Source of the DNA: an uncultured Ruminococcus sp.
GTDB taxonomy: Bacteria; Bacillota; Clostridia; Oscillospirales; Ruminococcaceae
NCBI GenBank assembly: GCA_900545125.1
Contig: UQXS01000145.1
Location: 1-6,207, forward strand
Direction of reading: 5' to 3'
DNA length: 6,207 nucleotides
Shown piece by piece: positions 1-5,771 of the stretch. Every line of letters starts with the position of its first letter. Positions within the stretch are counted from its first letter, which is position 1. Made by a program: the position numbers and the translations under genes. The notes below the pieces were generated by a model. That model saw nothing but the letters and a program-made list of their open reading frames with translations, was not told where the DNA came from and made no database searches.

Positions 1-31
1 TTTAAAAACAGTCCGGTGGACTGTTTTTAAA
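1..31. terminator. Bidirectional intrinsic terminator-like hairpin
   Basis: A perfect 14-bp inverted repeat (1-14 with 18-31) surrounds a 3-base GGT loop. The arms are GC-rich near the loop and A/T-tracted at the base, so each strand reads as a stem ending in a run of five Ts. This is the classic shape of a bidirectional Rho-independent terminator. It touches the window edge, so the gene it serves on the left cannot be seen. It could end a rightward gene outside the window, or back up the terminators of the leftward HPr-like gene. Confidence 0.75.
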
Positions 32-32
32 G

Positions 33-63
33 AGGGAACGCCCTGTAAGAGAGGGCGTTCCCT
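33..63. terminator. GC-rich hairpin, probable second terminator
   Basis: The arms GGGAACGCCC (34-43) and GGGCGTTCCC (53-62) pair perfectly around a 9-base loop, and A33/T63 adds one more pair. On the plus strand it is followed by CTTAGTTTTCT, a broken T-run. On the minus strand it is followed by CTCTTTAA. The strong stem with only moderate T-tracts suggests a terminator or a 3'-end stabilising stem-loop. Which flanking gene it serves is not decidable here. Confidence 0.55.
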
Positions 64-78
64 TAGTTTTCTAAAAGC

Positions 79-106
79 TAAAAAGACTGCCGGAGCAGTC
101 TTTTTA
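79..106 (-). terminator. Intrinsic terminator of the HPr-like gene
   Basis: A perfect 12-bp stem (79-90 with 95-106) encloses a 4-base loop. On the minus strand the stem runs into TTTTTAGCTTTTAG. It begins 11 bases past the stop codon of the HPr-like gene, the expected place for its terminator. The structure is nearly symmetric, so it could also act on rightward transcription. Confidence 0.8.
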
Positions 107-117
107 CAGGAATATGT

Positions 118-348
118 TTACTTAACGATGAATTTTTCGATGTCCTTAAGGAACTTATCGGCATCATCTGTGTGTGCATTGAGCTGAATCGGCTTTGAAA
201 GATCAAGGCTGAAAATTCCCATGATAGACTTTGCATCAACTGCGTATCTTCCGGATACGAGATCGATATCGAAATCATAGTGCATTACGATGGTCACGAA
301 TTCCTTGACATCATTGATTGCCTGAAGAAAAATTGTTGTCTTTGTCAT
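118..348 (-). CDS. HPr-family protein lacking the catalytic histidine
   Basis: This 76-residue cytoplasmic protein belongs by sequence to the HPr family (PTS phosphocarrier fold). The best evidence is the block around residues 33-50, with GRYAVDAKSIMGIFSLDLS closely matching the KSIMGVMSL region of Bacillus HPr. Ser41 corresponds to HPr Ser46, the site phosphorylated by HPr kinase. The N-terminal GxHARP motif carrying His15 and Arg17 is absent: residues 8-13 read LQAIND, so it cannot carry phosphate in the usual PTS relay. In this it resembles Crh of Bacillus, which keeps Ser46 but not His15, although the flanking sequence is a distinct clostridial type. At 76 residues it is shorter than HPr (about 85-88), mainly through loss of the active-site loop. 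The start is fixed by AGGAGG at 356-361, seven bases upstream. The gene is monocistronic, with its own promoter and terminator. Its role is unknown; a regulatory, Crh-like function is inference. Confidence 0.87.
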   Translation of the reverse strand: MTKTTIFLQAINDVKEFVTIVMHYDFDIDLVSGRYAVDAKSIMGIFSLDLSKPIQLNAHTDDADKFLKDIEKFIVK

Positions 349-355
349 ACTGATA

Positions 356-361
356 CCTCCT
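356..361 (-). promoter_or_regulatory. Ribosome binding site of the HPr-like gene
   Basis: On the minus strand this reads AGGAGG, a full anti-16S match, seven bases before the ATG at 348-346. It decides the start codon and predicts efficient translation. Confidence 0.9.
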
Positions 362-409
362 GTAATAAAGGTGTGTTTGTGGATGTTTATTCTTGTTTAT
401 TTCTTTTTT

Positions 410-427
410 GCGGATTGGCCCTTCCGC
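410..427 (-). other. Stem-loop at predicted 5' end of the HPr-like mRNA
   Basis: GCGGA (410-414) and TCCGC (423-427) form a 5-bp stem with an 8-base loop. From the promoter at 434-462 the predicted transcription start is about 427, so the transcript would begin with this hairpin. The rest of the leader, down to the ribosome site, is almost free of G on the coding strand and should be unstructured. A 5'-terminal stem-loop of this kind can protect an mRNA from decay; that role is inference. Confidence 0.4.
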
Positions 428-433
428 ACTTAT

Positions 434-462
434 ATATTAGCATTAAAAAAGCCCTTTGTCAA
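434..462 (-). promoter_or_regulatory. Sigma-A promoter of the HPr-like gene
   Basis: On the minus strand a perfect -35 TTGACA (462-457) is followed by a 17-base spacer and the -10 TAATAT (439-434). The -10 is preceded by TGC, making an extended -10 element. Predicted transcription start is near 427, giving a leader of about 79 bases. The spacer holds AGGGCTTTTTT, one arm of the inverted repeat described separately. Confidence 0.75.
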
Positions 463-523
463 GCCGTTTACAGCAATTTTGTCAATTTAGTATAATTGAG
501 TTGTATTTGATGAGGGCTTTTTT
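445..523. repeat. 11-bp inverted repeat spanning divergent promoters
   Basis: AAAAAAGCCCT (445-455) and AGGGCTTTTTT (513-523) are perfect reverse complements 57 bases apart. One arm lies in the spacer of the leftward promoter and the other about 10 bases past the predicted start of the rightward transcript. Both promoters therefore carry the element in the same orientation relative to transcription, though at different distances. It could be an operator pair for one regulator, or a chance A/T-rich match. Confidence 0.5.
467..496 (+). promoter_or_regulatory. Sigma-A promoter of the mtaB-purL operon
   Basis: TTTACA (467-472) and a perfect TATAAT (491-496) are separated by 18 bases. The predicted start is near 503, giving an mtaB leader of about 124 bases. 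Its -35 lies only 4 bases from the -35 of the leftward promoter, so the two polymerases probably compete or share regulation. Confidence 0.7.
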
Positions 524-554
524 ATTCATAGCTGATAATTATTGAGACTGCATA

Positions 555-583
555 AAAAGTGCGTGAGTAATTTGTGCACTTTT
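555..583 (+). other. Hairpin in the mtaB leader
   Basis: AAAAGTGC (555-562) and GCACTTTT (576-583) form a perfect 8-bp stem around a 13-base loop in the untranslated leader of mtaB. The four Ts belong to the stem and are followed by AACATG, so it is a poor terminator. It could be an attenuator remnant or an mRNA structure. No riboswitch class or T-box was recognised here. Confidence 0.35.
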
Positions 584-626
584 AACATGATAAAACAGGG
601 AACAAACTATGATGATAAGGTGAAAT

Positions 627-1934
627 ATGTATAAGATATTTTTTATAACTTTCGGCTGTAAAGTTAGCCGGTATGAAACGGAATGTATGATGAATTGTTT
701 TGCGAAGCAGGATTTCATTCTGTCGGAAACGGAAGATGATGCGGATGTTTTCGTGGTAAATTCATGTACCGTTACGGGAAGCGGCGACAGCAAATCGCTG
801 TATGCCGTCAGGAAACTGCGCAGAGATCATCCTGATTCGGTCATCGTTCTTACCGGATGTCTGCCGCAGGCTGCGCCGGAAACAGCCGATAAATGCATGG
901 AAGCGGACATAATCACAGGTACGAAGGAAAGGGAGAAGCTGCCCGGACTGGTCAAGCAGGCGATAGAAAGCAGAAGCCGGATAGTTGAAATCACCGAATA
1001 TACGGGAAACGATGTGTTTGAAGATATGTCGGACGGCTGTATTTCCGGCAGAACGAGGGCATTTTTAAAGATACAGGACGGCTGCAACTGCTTTTGTTCA
1101 TACTGTATCATACCTTACGCACGTGGACGGTGCAGAAGCAAGCCTATGGAATCAATCAGAAAAGAGGCAAAACTGTTTGCAGAAACAGGTCACAGGGAGA
1201 TTGTTCTTGTGGGGATAAATCTTGCTTTTTACGGTCAGGAATACGGTCTGCGCCTTGTGGATGCCGTTGAGGAATGCTGTAAAACAGACGGAATTGAGCG
1301 TGTGAGACTTGGTTCACTTGAACCCGAAATGATTTCCGACGATGATTTGACAAGACTTTCGCAGCTGCCGGAATTCTGTCCGCAGTTTCACCTGTCGCTC
1401 CAGAGCGGAAGCCTCCGGACATTGCAGAGAATGCACAGAAAATATACTCCCGGAGAATATATGACGCTTGTAAAGAAAATCCGCCGTATATTTCCCGAAG
1501 CTGCTTTCACGACTGATATCATGGTAGGATTTCCGCAGGAAACGGATGAAGAATTTGCCGAATCAATGGCTTTTGTTGAAGAAGTTGGATTTGCAAAGAT
1601 TCATGTATTTCAGTATTCTCCACGTAATGGCACAATTGCCGCACAGCTGAATAATCAAGTACCTAAAAATATAAAGACTGAACGTGCTGAACGCATGAAA
1701 GCGCTTGGTGAAAAATTGCAGAAAAAATATATGCAGAGCCTTGTCGGGAAAACAGTCCCCGTACTGTTTGAACGTGAAAATTCAGATGAATTTCATCAGG
1801 GACATGCTCCTGACTACACGGTAATAAAAATTTCTCGGAAAAATTCAAAAAAAAGTTTGCGTAATTGCATTTTTTATGTTACAATAGAAGAGGCGCACAA
1901 TAATTGCTGTTATGGCAGCATATGTGAACCTTAA
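627..1934 (+). CDS. mtaB: tRNA t6A37 methylthiotransferase MtaB
   Basis: MtaB is a radical SAM enzyme that adds a methylthio group to C2 of N6-threonylcarbamoyladenosine at position 37 of tRNAs reading ANN codons, giving ms2t6A. The N-terminal methylthiotransferase domain (about residues 1-120) has the three cluster cysteines Cys11 (FGCK), Cys47 (NSCTV) and Cys78 (TGCLP). The radical SAM domain (about 143-345) has CxxxCxxC at Cys153, Cys157 and Cys160, followed by IIPYARG. It also has the motifs LQSGS (258-262), MHRKYTP (269-275) and DIMVGFP (297-303). A C-terminal TRAM-like RNA-binding domain follows (about 372-435). At 435 residues it is of normal family length and intact. The start is set by AAGGTG at 617-622 and by an in-frame TGA at 621-623 that excludes any upstream start. 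The MtaB assignment, rather than MiaB or RimO, rests on overall resemblance to clostridial YqeV-type proteins. The TRAM domain is unusually cysteine-rich (414, 427, 428, 433). Confidence 0.92.
   Translation: MYKIFFITFGCKVSRYETECMMNCFAKQDFILSETEDDADVFVVNSCTVTGSGDSKSLYAVRKLRRDHPDSVIVLTGCLPQAAPETADKCMEADIITGTKEREKLPGLVKQAIESRSRIVEITEYTGNDVFEDMSDGCISGRTRAFLKIQDGCNCFCSYCIIPYARGRCRSKPMESIRKEAKLFAETGHREIVLVGINLAFYGQEYGLRLVDAVEECCKTDGIERVRLGSLEPEMISDDDLTRLSQLPEFCPQFHLSLQSGSLRTLQRMHRKYTPGEYMTLVKKIRRIFPEAAFTTDIMVGFPQETDEEFAESMAFVEEVGFAKIHVFQYSPRNGTIAAQLNNQVPKNIKTERAERMKALGEKLQKKYMQSLVGKTVPVLFERENSDEFHQGHAPDYTVIKISRKNSKKSLRNCIFYVTIEEAHNNCCYGSICEP
1857..1885 (+). promoter_or_regulatory. Probable internal promoter of purL
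   Basis: Inside the last codons of mtaB, TTGCGT (1857-1862) is followed 17 bases later by TACAAT (1880-1885). A TGT directly before it makes an extended -10. A run of eight As just upstream could act as an UP-like element. The predicted start near 1892 would leave a leader of about 64 bases for purL. The -35 is weak, so the extended -10 carries the call. Confidence 0.55.
1905..1920 (+). other. Small stem-loop upstream of purL
   Basis: TGCTG (1905-1909) and CAGCA (1916-1920) form a 5-bp stem with a 6-base loop, within the end of mtaB and inside the predicted short purL leader. It is too small to be a purine riboswitch, and no known purine-sensing RNA motif was recognised. Confidence 0.25.
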
Positions 1935-1942
1935 ATCAGAAA

Positions 1943-1947
1943 AGGAG
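1943..1947 (+). promoter_or_regulatory. Ribosome binding site of purL
   Basis: AGGAG lies eight bases before the ATG at 1956 and fixes the purL start. The mtaB stop at 1932-1934 is in the same frame as purL, so no upstream extension is possible. Confidence 0.9.
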
Positions 1948-1955
1948 ATTTAAAT

Positions 1956-4900
1956 ATGTCCGTATACAGAATTTATGCAGAAAAAAAACCGGAATTTGCC
2001 GTTGAGGCACGTTCCGTGATGAACGATGTCAGAACGGCTTTAAGACTGAATCTGACAGGTCTCAGGATACTTAACAGATATGATGCCGACAAGCTTGGCA
2101 GAGATGATTTCGATGCCGCAGTCAATACCGTTTTTTCCGAGCCCGCCGTTGATGTTGTTTACGACGAGATGCCTCCTGTGGGCGAGAATGACAGAGTATT
2201 TGCCGTTGAATATCTTCCCGGTCAGTTCGATCAGAGAGCCGACAGCTGCGAGCAGTGCATACAGATCCTCCGTCAGGGTGAAAGATGCCGTGTTAGAAAT
2301 GCCCGTGTTTATATTGTTTCAGGCCATCTGACAGATGAGGAATTCAACAGGCTCAAAGCATATATAATCAATCCCGTGGAGAGCCGTGAAGCTTCCCTTG
2401 AAAAGCCTGAAAGTCTGGATACGAATTATGATATTCCTGAAACTGTTGAAGAGCTTGAAGGTTTTATAAATCTCAATGCCTTTGGACTTCACGCTTTTAT
2501 AGATGAATTTGGACTTGCTATGGATTATGATGATATCAAGTTCTGCCAGGATTATTTCCGAAACGAGGAAAAGCGCAATCCGACTATCACCGAAATCAGA
2601 ATGATCGACACATATTGGTCGGATCACTGCCGCCACACTACATTTCTTACAAATGTTGAAAATGTTGACATAAAGACGCCTTATATAAAAGATACATACG
2701 ATATGTACCTCAATGTCCGTGAAGAGCTGGGCAGAACAGATCGTCCCGTTACTCTTATGGATATCGGAACGCTTGCTGCTAAAAAACTTAAAAATGACGG
2801 ACTTCTTCCTGACATTGACGAAAGTGAGGAGATCAATGCCTGTTCCGTTAAGATCAAGGTAGATATAGACGGAGAACTTGAGGATTGGATTCTCATGTTC
2901 AAAAACGAGACTCACAATCATCCTACAGAAATCGAACCGTTCGGCGGAGCTGCTACTTGTCTCGGCGGAGCTATCCGTGATCCGCTTTCAGGACGTTCCT
3001 ACGTTTATCAGGCAATGCGTGTGACAGGAGCTGCAAATCCGCTTGTGCCGGTCGAGGATACCATTACCGGAAAACTTCCCCAGAGAAAGATAACGGTAGG
3101 TGCTGCTAACGGTTACAGTTCCTACGGAAATCAGATCGGACTTGCCACAGGTCATGTTGCGGAAGTTTATCATCCCGGATATGTGGCAAAGAGAATGGAG
3201 ATAGGAGCTGTTTTAGGAGCTGCTCCGGCTGAAAATATCAGACGTGAAAGACCTGTTCCGGGAGATATCGTCATTCTTCTCGGAGGAAAAACGGGACGTG
3301 ACGGCTGCGGCGGAGCTACGGGATCTTCCAAGTCTCACACCCTTGAATCCCTTGAGCACTGCGGTGCGGAGGTACAGAAAGGAAATCCGCCGGAGGAGAG
3401 AAAGCTCCAGAGATTGTTCAGAAATCCTGATGTTACGAAGATGATAAAACGCTGCAACGACTTTGGTGCAGGTGGTGTATCTGTAGCTATAGGTGAGCTT
3501 ACCGACGGACTTGTAATTAATCTTAATGCCGTTCCCAAGAAGTACGAGGGACTGGACGGCACGGAGATAGCCATTTCCGAATCGCAGGAGAGAATGGCTG
3601 TTGTTATTGCTCCGGAGGATATGGAAAAGTTCATGGAAGAGGCAGCAAAGGAGAATCTTGAAGCAACTCTTGTTGCTGATGTTGTTGAAGAACCACGTCT
3701 GAAAATGGTCTGGAACGGCAATACCATTGTTGATCTTTCACGTGAGTTCCTGAATTCAAACGGTGCTCCGAAATATACGGATATCGAAATAGAAGCGCCT
3801 CTGGCAGGAAAGATAGAAGAGATCACCGACAGTGCCGAAACATGGACAGAGCTTATGTCAAATCTTAATGTCTGCTCACAGAAAGGGCTCATCGAGAAGT
3901 TTGATTCAACAATCGGAGCAGGAACGGTTCTCATGCCTTTCGGCGGTGTATATCAGATGACTCCGTCGCAGGCTATGGCAGCGAAGATACCCGTACTGAC
4001 AGGTGAGACAAAGACCTGTTCTCTCATGGGCTGGGGTTACAATCCTGATATATCTGAAAAAAGTCCATATCATGGAGCCATGCTGGCTGTTGTTGAGTCT
4101 ATTGCAAAGGTCGTTGCAGCAGGCGGTACATACAAGAAATGCTGGCTGACTTTCCAGGAGTATTTTGAAAGAACGCAGAATGATCCCAGACGCTGGGGCA
4201 AGCCTATGGCTGCACTTCTTGGAGCTTTCAAAGCACAGCTTGAAATGGGATGCGGTTCCATAGGCGGAAAGGATTCAATGTCCGGAACTTTTGAAAACAT
4301 TGATGTTCCGCCCACGCTTGTATCATTTGCAGTATCTACAGCAATGGCTGACAAAGTTGTTTCCACCGAATTCAAGGGTGCAGGAAACAGTGTAATTATG
4401 ATTACTCCCGAATACGATGAAAATAGTTTGCCGAAATTTAACAGCATAAGGGCTTGCTTTGACAAGGTTGAGAAGATCATTGCCGACGGTCGTGCAAATG
4501 CGATATGGACAATCGGCTACGGCGGAGCTGCCGAGGGTATCGCTAAGATGTGCTTCGGAAACAAGCTTGGTTTCGCCTTTGACGTACGTCTCGCAAGCAA
4601 TCAGCTGTTCAGACCGTGCTATGGTTCGTTTATTATCGAGCTTAACGGCGAATCCCATGAGGACGAGTACGTTATCGGAAAAACAATTTCAGAATATACT
4701 ATACGCTGCATGGATTACACAGTAAATCTCGACAATATTCAGCGTGTATGGGAGGGCAAGCTTGAACCTGTGTTCCCGTGCAGAATAAAGACCGCAGATG
4801 TTACTCCCGAGGTTTATTCTTATTCCGATAGACTGCATCTGACAGCGTCTATAAAGGCAGCCCAGCCAAGAGTTCTGATACCTGTGTTCCCGGGCACAAA

Positions 4901-5660
4901 CTGTGAATACGATACAGCAAGAGCCTTTGAAAGAGCCGGAGCTGTTCCTGAAACGGTCGTTATAAGAAACCTGTCGGCATCCGCTATTGAGGAATCTGTA
5001 AATTATTTTGAAAGAGCGATCAGAAAATCGCAGATAATTATGATACCCGGCGGATTCAGCGGCGGTGACGAGCCGGAGGGAAGCGGAAAGTTCATTACAG
5101 CGTTTTTCCGCAATCCGAGGATCAAGGATGCCGTTCATGATCTGCTGAAAAACCGTGACGGACTCATGCTTGGTATCTGTAATGGATTCCAGGCGCTCAT
5201 CAAGCTTGGACTTGTTCCTTACGGAGAGATAGTTGACATGACGGAGGAGTCACCTACACTGACATTCAATACGATAGCACGTCACCAGTCCATGATGGTC
5301 ACAACGAGGATAGCATCAAACAAGAGTCCGTGGCTTTACGGCTGTGAGGTTGGAGATATCCATACAATTCCGATTTCTCATGGTGAGGGAAGATTTGTCG
5401 CACCGGCAAGCCTTATCCAGCAGATGGCTAAAAACGGTCAGATAGCTACGCAGTATGTTGATCTTAACGGCAATCCGACTATGGATATACGTTACAATCC
5501 AAATACATCAGTAGAAGCGATCGAGGGAATCACTTCACCGGACGGACGAGTTCTTGGAAAGATGGGTCACAGCGAGCGTATGGGTACTTATATCGGCAAA
5601 AACGTTGACGGAAACAAGGATCAGAAGATATTTGAAAGCGGCGTAAAATATTTTAAGTAA
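1956..5660 (+). CDS. purL: Phosphoribosylformylglycinamidine synthase, single-chain
   Basis: PurL converts FGAR, glutamine and ATP to FGAM, the fourth step of de novo purine synthesis, in the cytoplasm. The 1234-residue chain carries all parts in one protein, so separate PurS and PurQ are not needed. A PurS-like N-terminal region (about 1-140) is followed by a linker with DHCRHTTF (223-230). The first AIRS-type synthase half (about 260-610) contains NETHNHPT (317-324) and FGAGGVSV (503-510). The second half (about 630-950) contains GGKDSMSGT (770-778). The C-terminal class I glutamine amidotransferase (about 970-1234) has the nucleophile Cys1075 in GICNG and the His1142/Glu1144 pair in SHGEGRF. 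The length and motif spacing fit the clostridial form of large PurL rather than the roughly 1300-residue proteobacterial enzyme. The gene is intact, with no frameshift seen. It lies 21 bases after mtaB, probably as an operon, with a likely extra promoter inside mtaB. No other purine gene is in the window. Confidence 0.98.
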   Translation: MSVYRIYAEKKPEFAVEARSVMNDVRTALRLNLTGLRILNRYDADKLGRDDFDAAVNTVFSEPAVDVVYDEMPPVGENDRVFAVEYLPGQFDQRADSCEQCIQILRQGERCRVRNARVYIVSGHLTDEEFNRLKAYIINPVESREASLEKPESLDTNYDIPETVEELEGFINLNAFGLHAFIDEFGLAMDYDDIKFCQDYFRNEEKRNPTITEIRMIDTYWSDHCRHTTFLTNVENVDIKTPYIKDTYDMYLNVREELGRTDRPVTLMDIGTLAAKKLKNDGLLPDIDESEEINACSVKIKVDIDGELEDWILMFKNETHNHPTEIEPFGGAATCLGGAIRDPLSGRSYVYQAMRVTGAANPLVPVEDTITGKLPQRKITVGAANGYSSYGNQIGLATGHVAEVYHPGYVAKRMEIGAVLGAAPAENIRRERPVPGDIVILLGGKTGRDGCGGATGSSKSHTLESLEHCGAEVQKGNPPEERKLQRLFRNPDVTKMIKRCNDFGAGGVSVAIGELTDGLVINLNAVPKKYEGLDGTEIAISESQERMAVVIAPEDMEKFMEEAAKENLEATLVADVVEEPRLKMVWNGNTIVDLSREFLNSNGAPKYTDIEIEAPLAGKIEEITDSAETWTELMSNLNVCSQKGLIEKFDSTIGAGTVLMPFGGVYQMTPSQAMAAKIPVLTGETKTCSLMGWGYNPDISEKSPYHGAMLAVVESIAKVVAAGGTYKKCWLTFQEYFERTQNDPRRWGKPMAALLGAFKAQLEMGCGSIGGKDSMSGTFENIDVPPTLVSFAVSTAMADKVVSTEFKGAGNSVIMITPEYDENSLPKFNSIRACFDKVEKIIADGRANAIWTIGYGGAAEGIAKMCFGNKLGFAFDVRLASNQLFRPCYGSFIIELNGESHEDEYVIGKTISEYTIRCMDYTVNLDNIQRVWEGKLEPVFPCRIKTADVTPEVYSYSDRLHLTASIKAAQPRVLIPVFPGTNCEYDTARAFERAGAVPETVVIRNLSASAIEESVNYFERAIRKSQIIMIPGGFSGGDEPEGSGKFITAFFRNPRIKDAVHDLLKNRDGLMLGICNGFQALIKLGLVPYGEIVDMTEESPTLTFNTIARHQSMMVTTRIASNKSPWLYGCEVGDIHTIPISHGEGRFVAPASLIQQMAKNGQIATQYVDLNGNPTMDIRYNPNTSVEAIEGITSPDGRVLGKMGHSERMGTYIGKNVDGNKDQKIFESGVKYFK

Positions 5661-5672
5661 TATAAAATTGCG

Positions 5673-5701
5673 GTCAGTCTTGAGGGGCTGACAGCTTTTG
5701 T
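5673..5701 (+). terminator. Weak intrinsic terminator after purL
   Basis: GTCAGTCT (5673-5680) pairs with GGGCTGAC (5685-5692), including two G-T wobbles, around the tetraloop TGAG. The stem is followed by AGCTTTTGT, a short interrupted T-run. It sits 13 bases past the purL stop. The poor U-tract suggests incomplete termination, so some readthrough into the lipoprotein gene is possible. Confidence 0.55.
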
Positions 5702-5706
5702 AAAAC

Positions 5707-5735
5707 TTGACAGAATTAAAATATTGCAGTATACT
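5707..5735 (+). promoter_or_regulatory. Sigma-A promoter of the lipoprotein gene
   Basis: A perfect TTGACA (5707-5712) and TATACT (5730-5735) are separated by the ideal 17 bases. A second TATAAT at 5741-5746 lies too close to the -35 partner positions to be the main -10. Predicted start is near 5742, giving a leader of about 30 bases. This is the strongest promoter match in the window. Confidence 0.82.
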
Positions 5736-5755
5736 AATAATATAATTAATTTTAT

Positions 5756-5761
5756 AAGGGG
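5756..5761 (+). promoter_or_regulatory. Ribosome binding site of the lipoprotein gene
   Basis: AAGGGG lies ten bases before the ATG at 5772, a slightly long but acceptable spacing. It supports this start, which also gives a proper signal peptide. Confidence 0.7.
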
Positions 5762-5771
5762 AAAGAAAAAA

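Noticed and set aside
280..495. A 71-codon plus-strand frame with several cysteines
   Set aside because: It is antisense to the start of the HPr-like gene and runs across its ribosome site and promoter. It has no ribosome site of its own.
510..545. An 11-codon leader peptide frame (MRAFLFIADNY) before the mtaB leader hairpin
   Set aside because: The predicted transcript start is only about 7 bases upstream, leaving no room for a ribosome site. It has no run of regulatory codons and the following hairpin is not a good terminator.
1886..1955. A purine riboswitch or other purine-sensing leader for purL
   Set aside because: The short predicted leader shows only a 5-bp stem and none of the conserved loop sequences of the guanine/adenine or PRPP riboswitch classes. 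A PurR box pair was not recognised either.
2319..2921. A 200-codon open frame on the minus strand
   Set aside because: It lies wholly antisense to the well-supported purL, has no convincing ribosome site, and its predicted protein resembles no known family. It is a by-product of purL codon usage.
3335..3934. A 199-codon open frame on the minus strand
   Set aside because: It is antisense to purL, with a Ser/Pro-rich low-quality composition typical of shadow frames.
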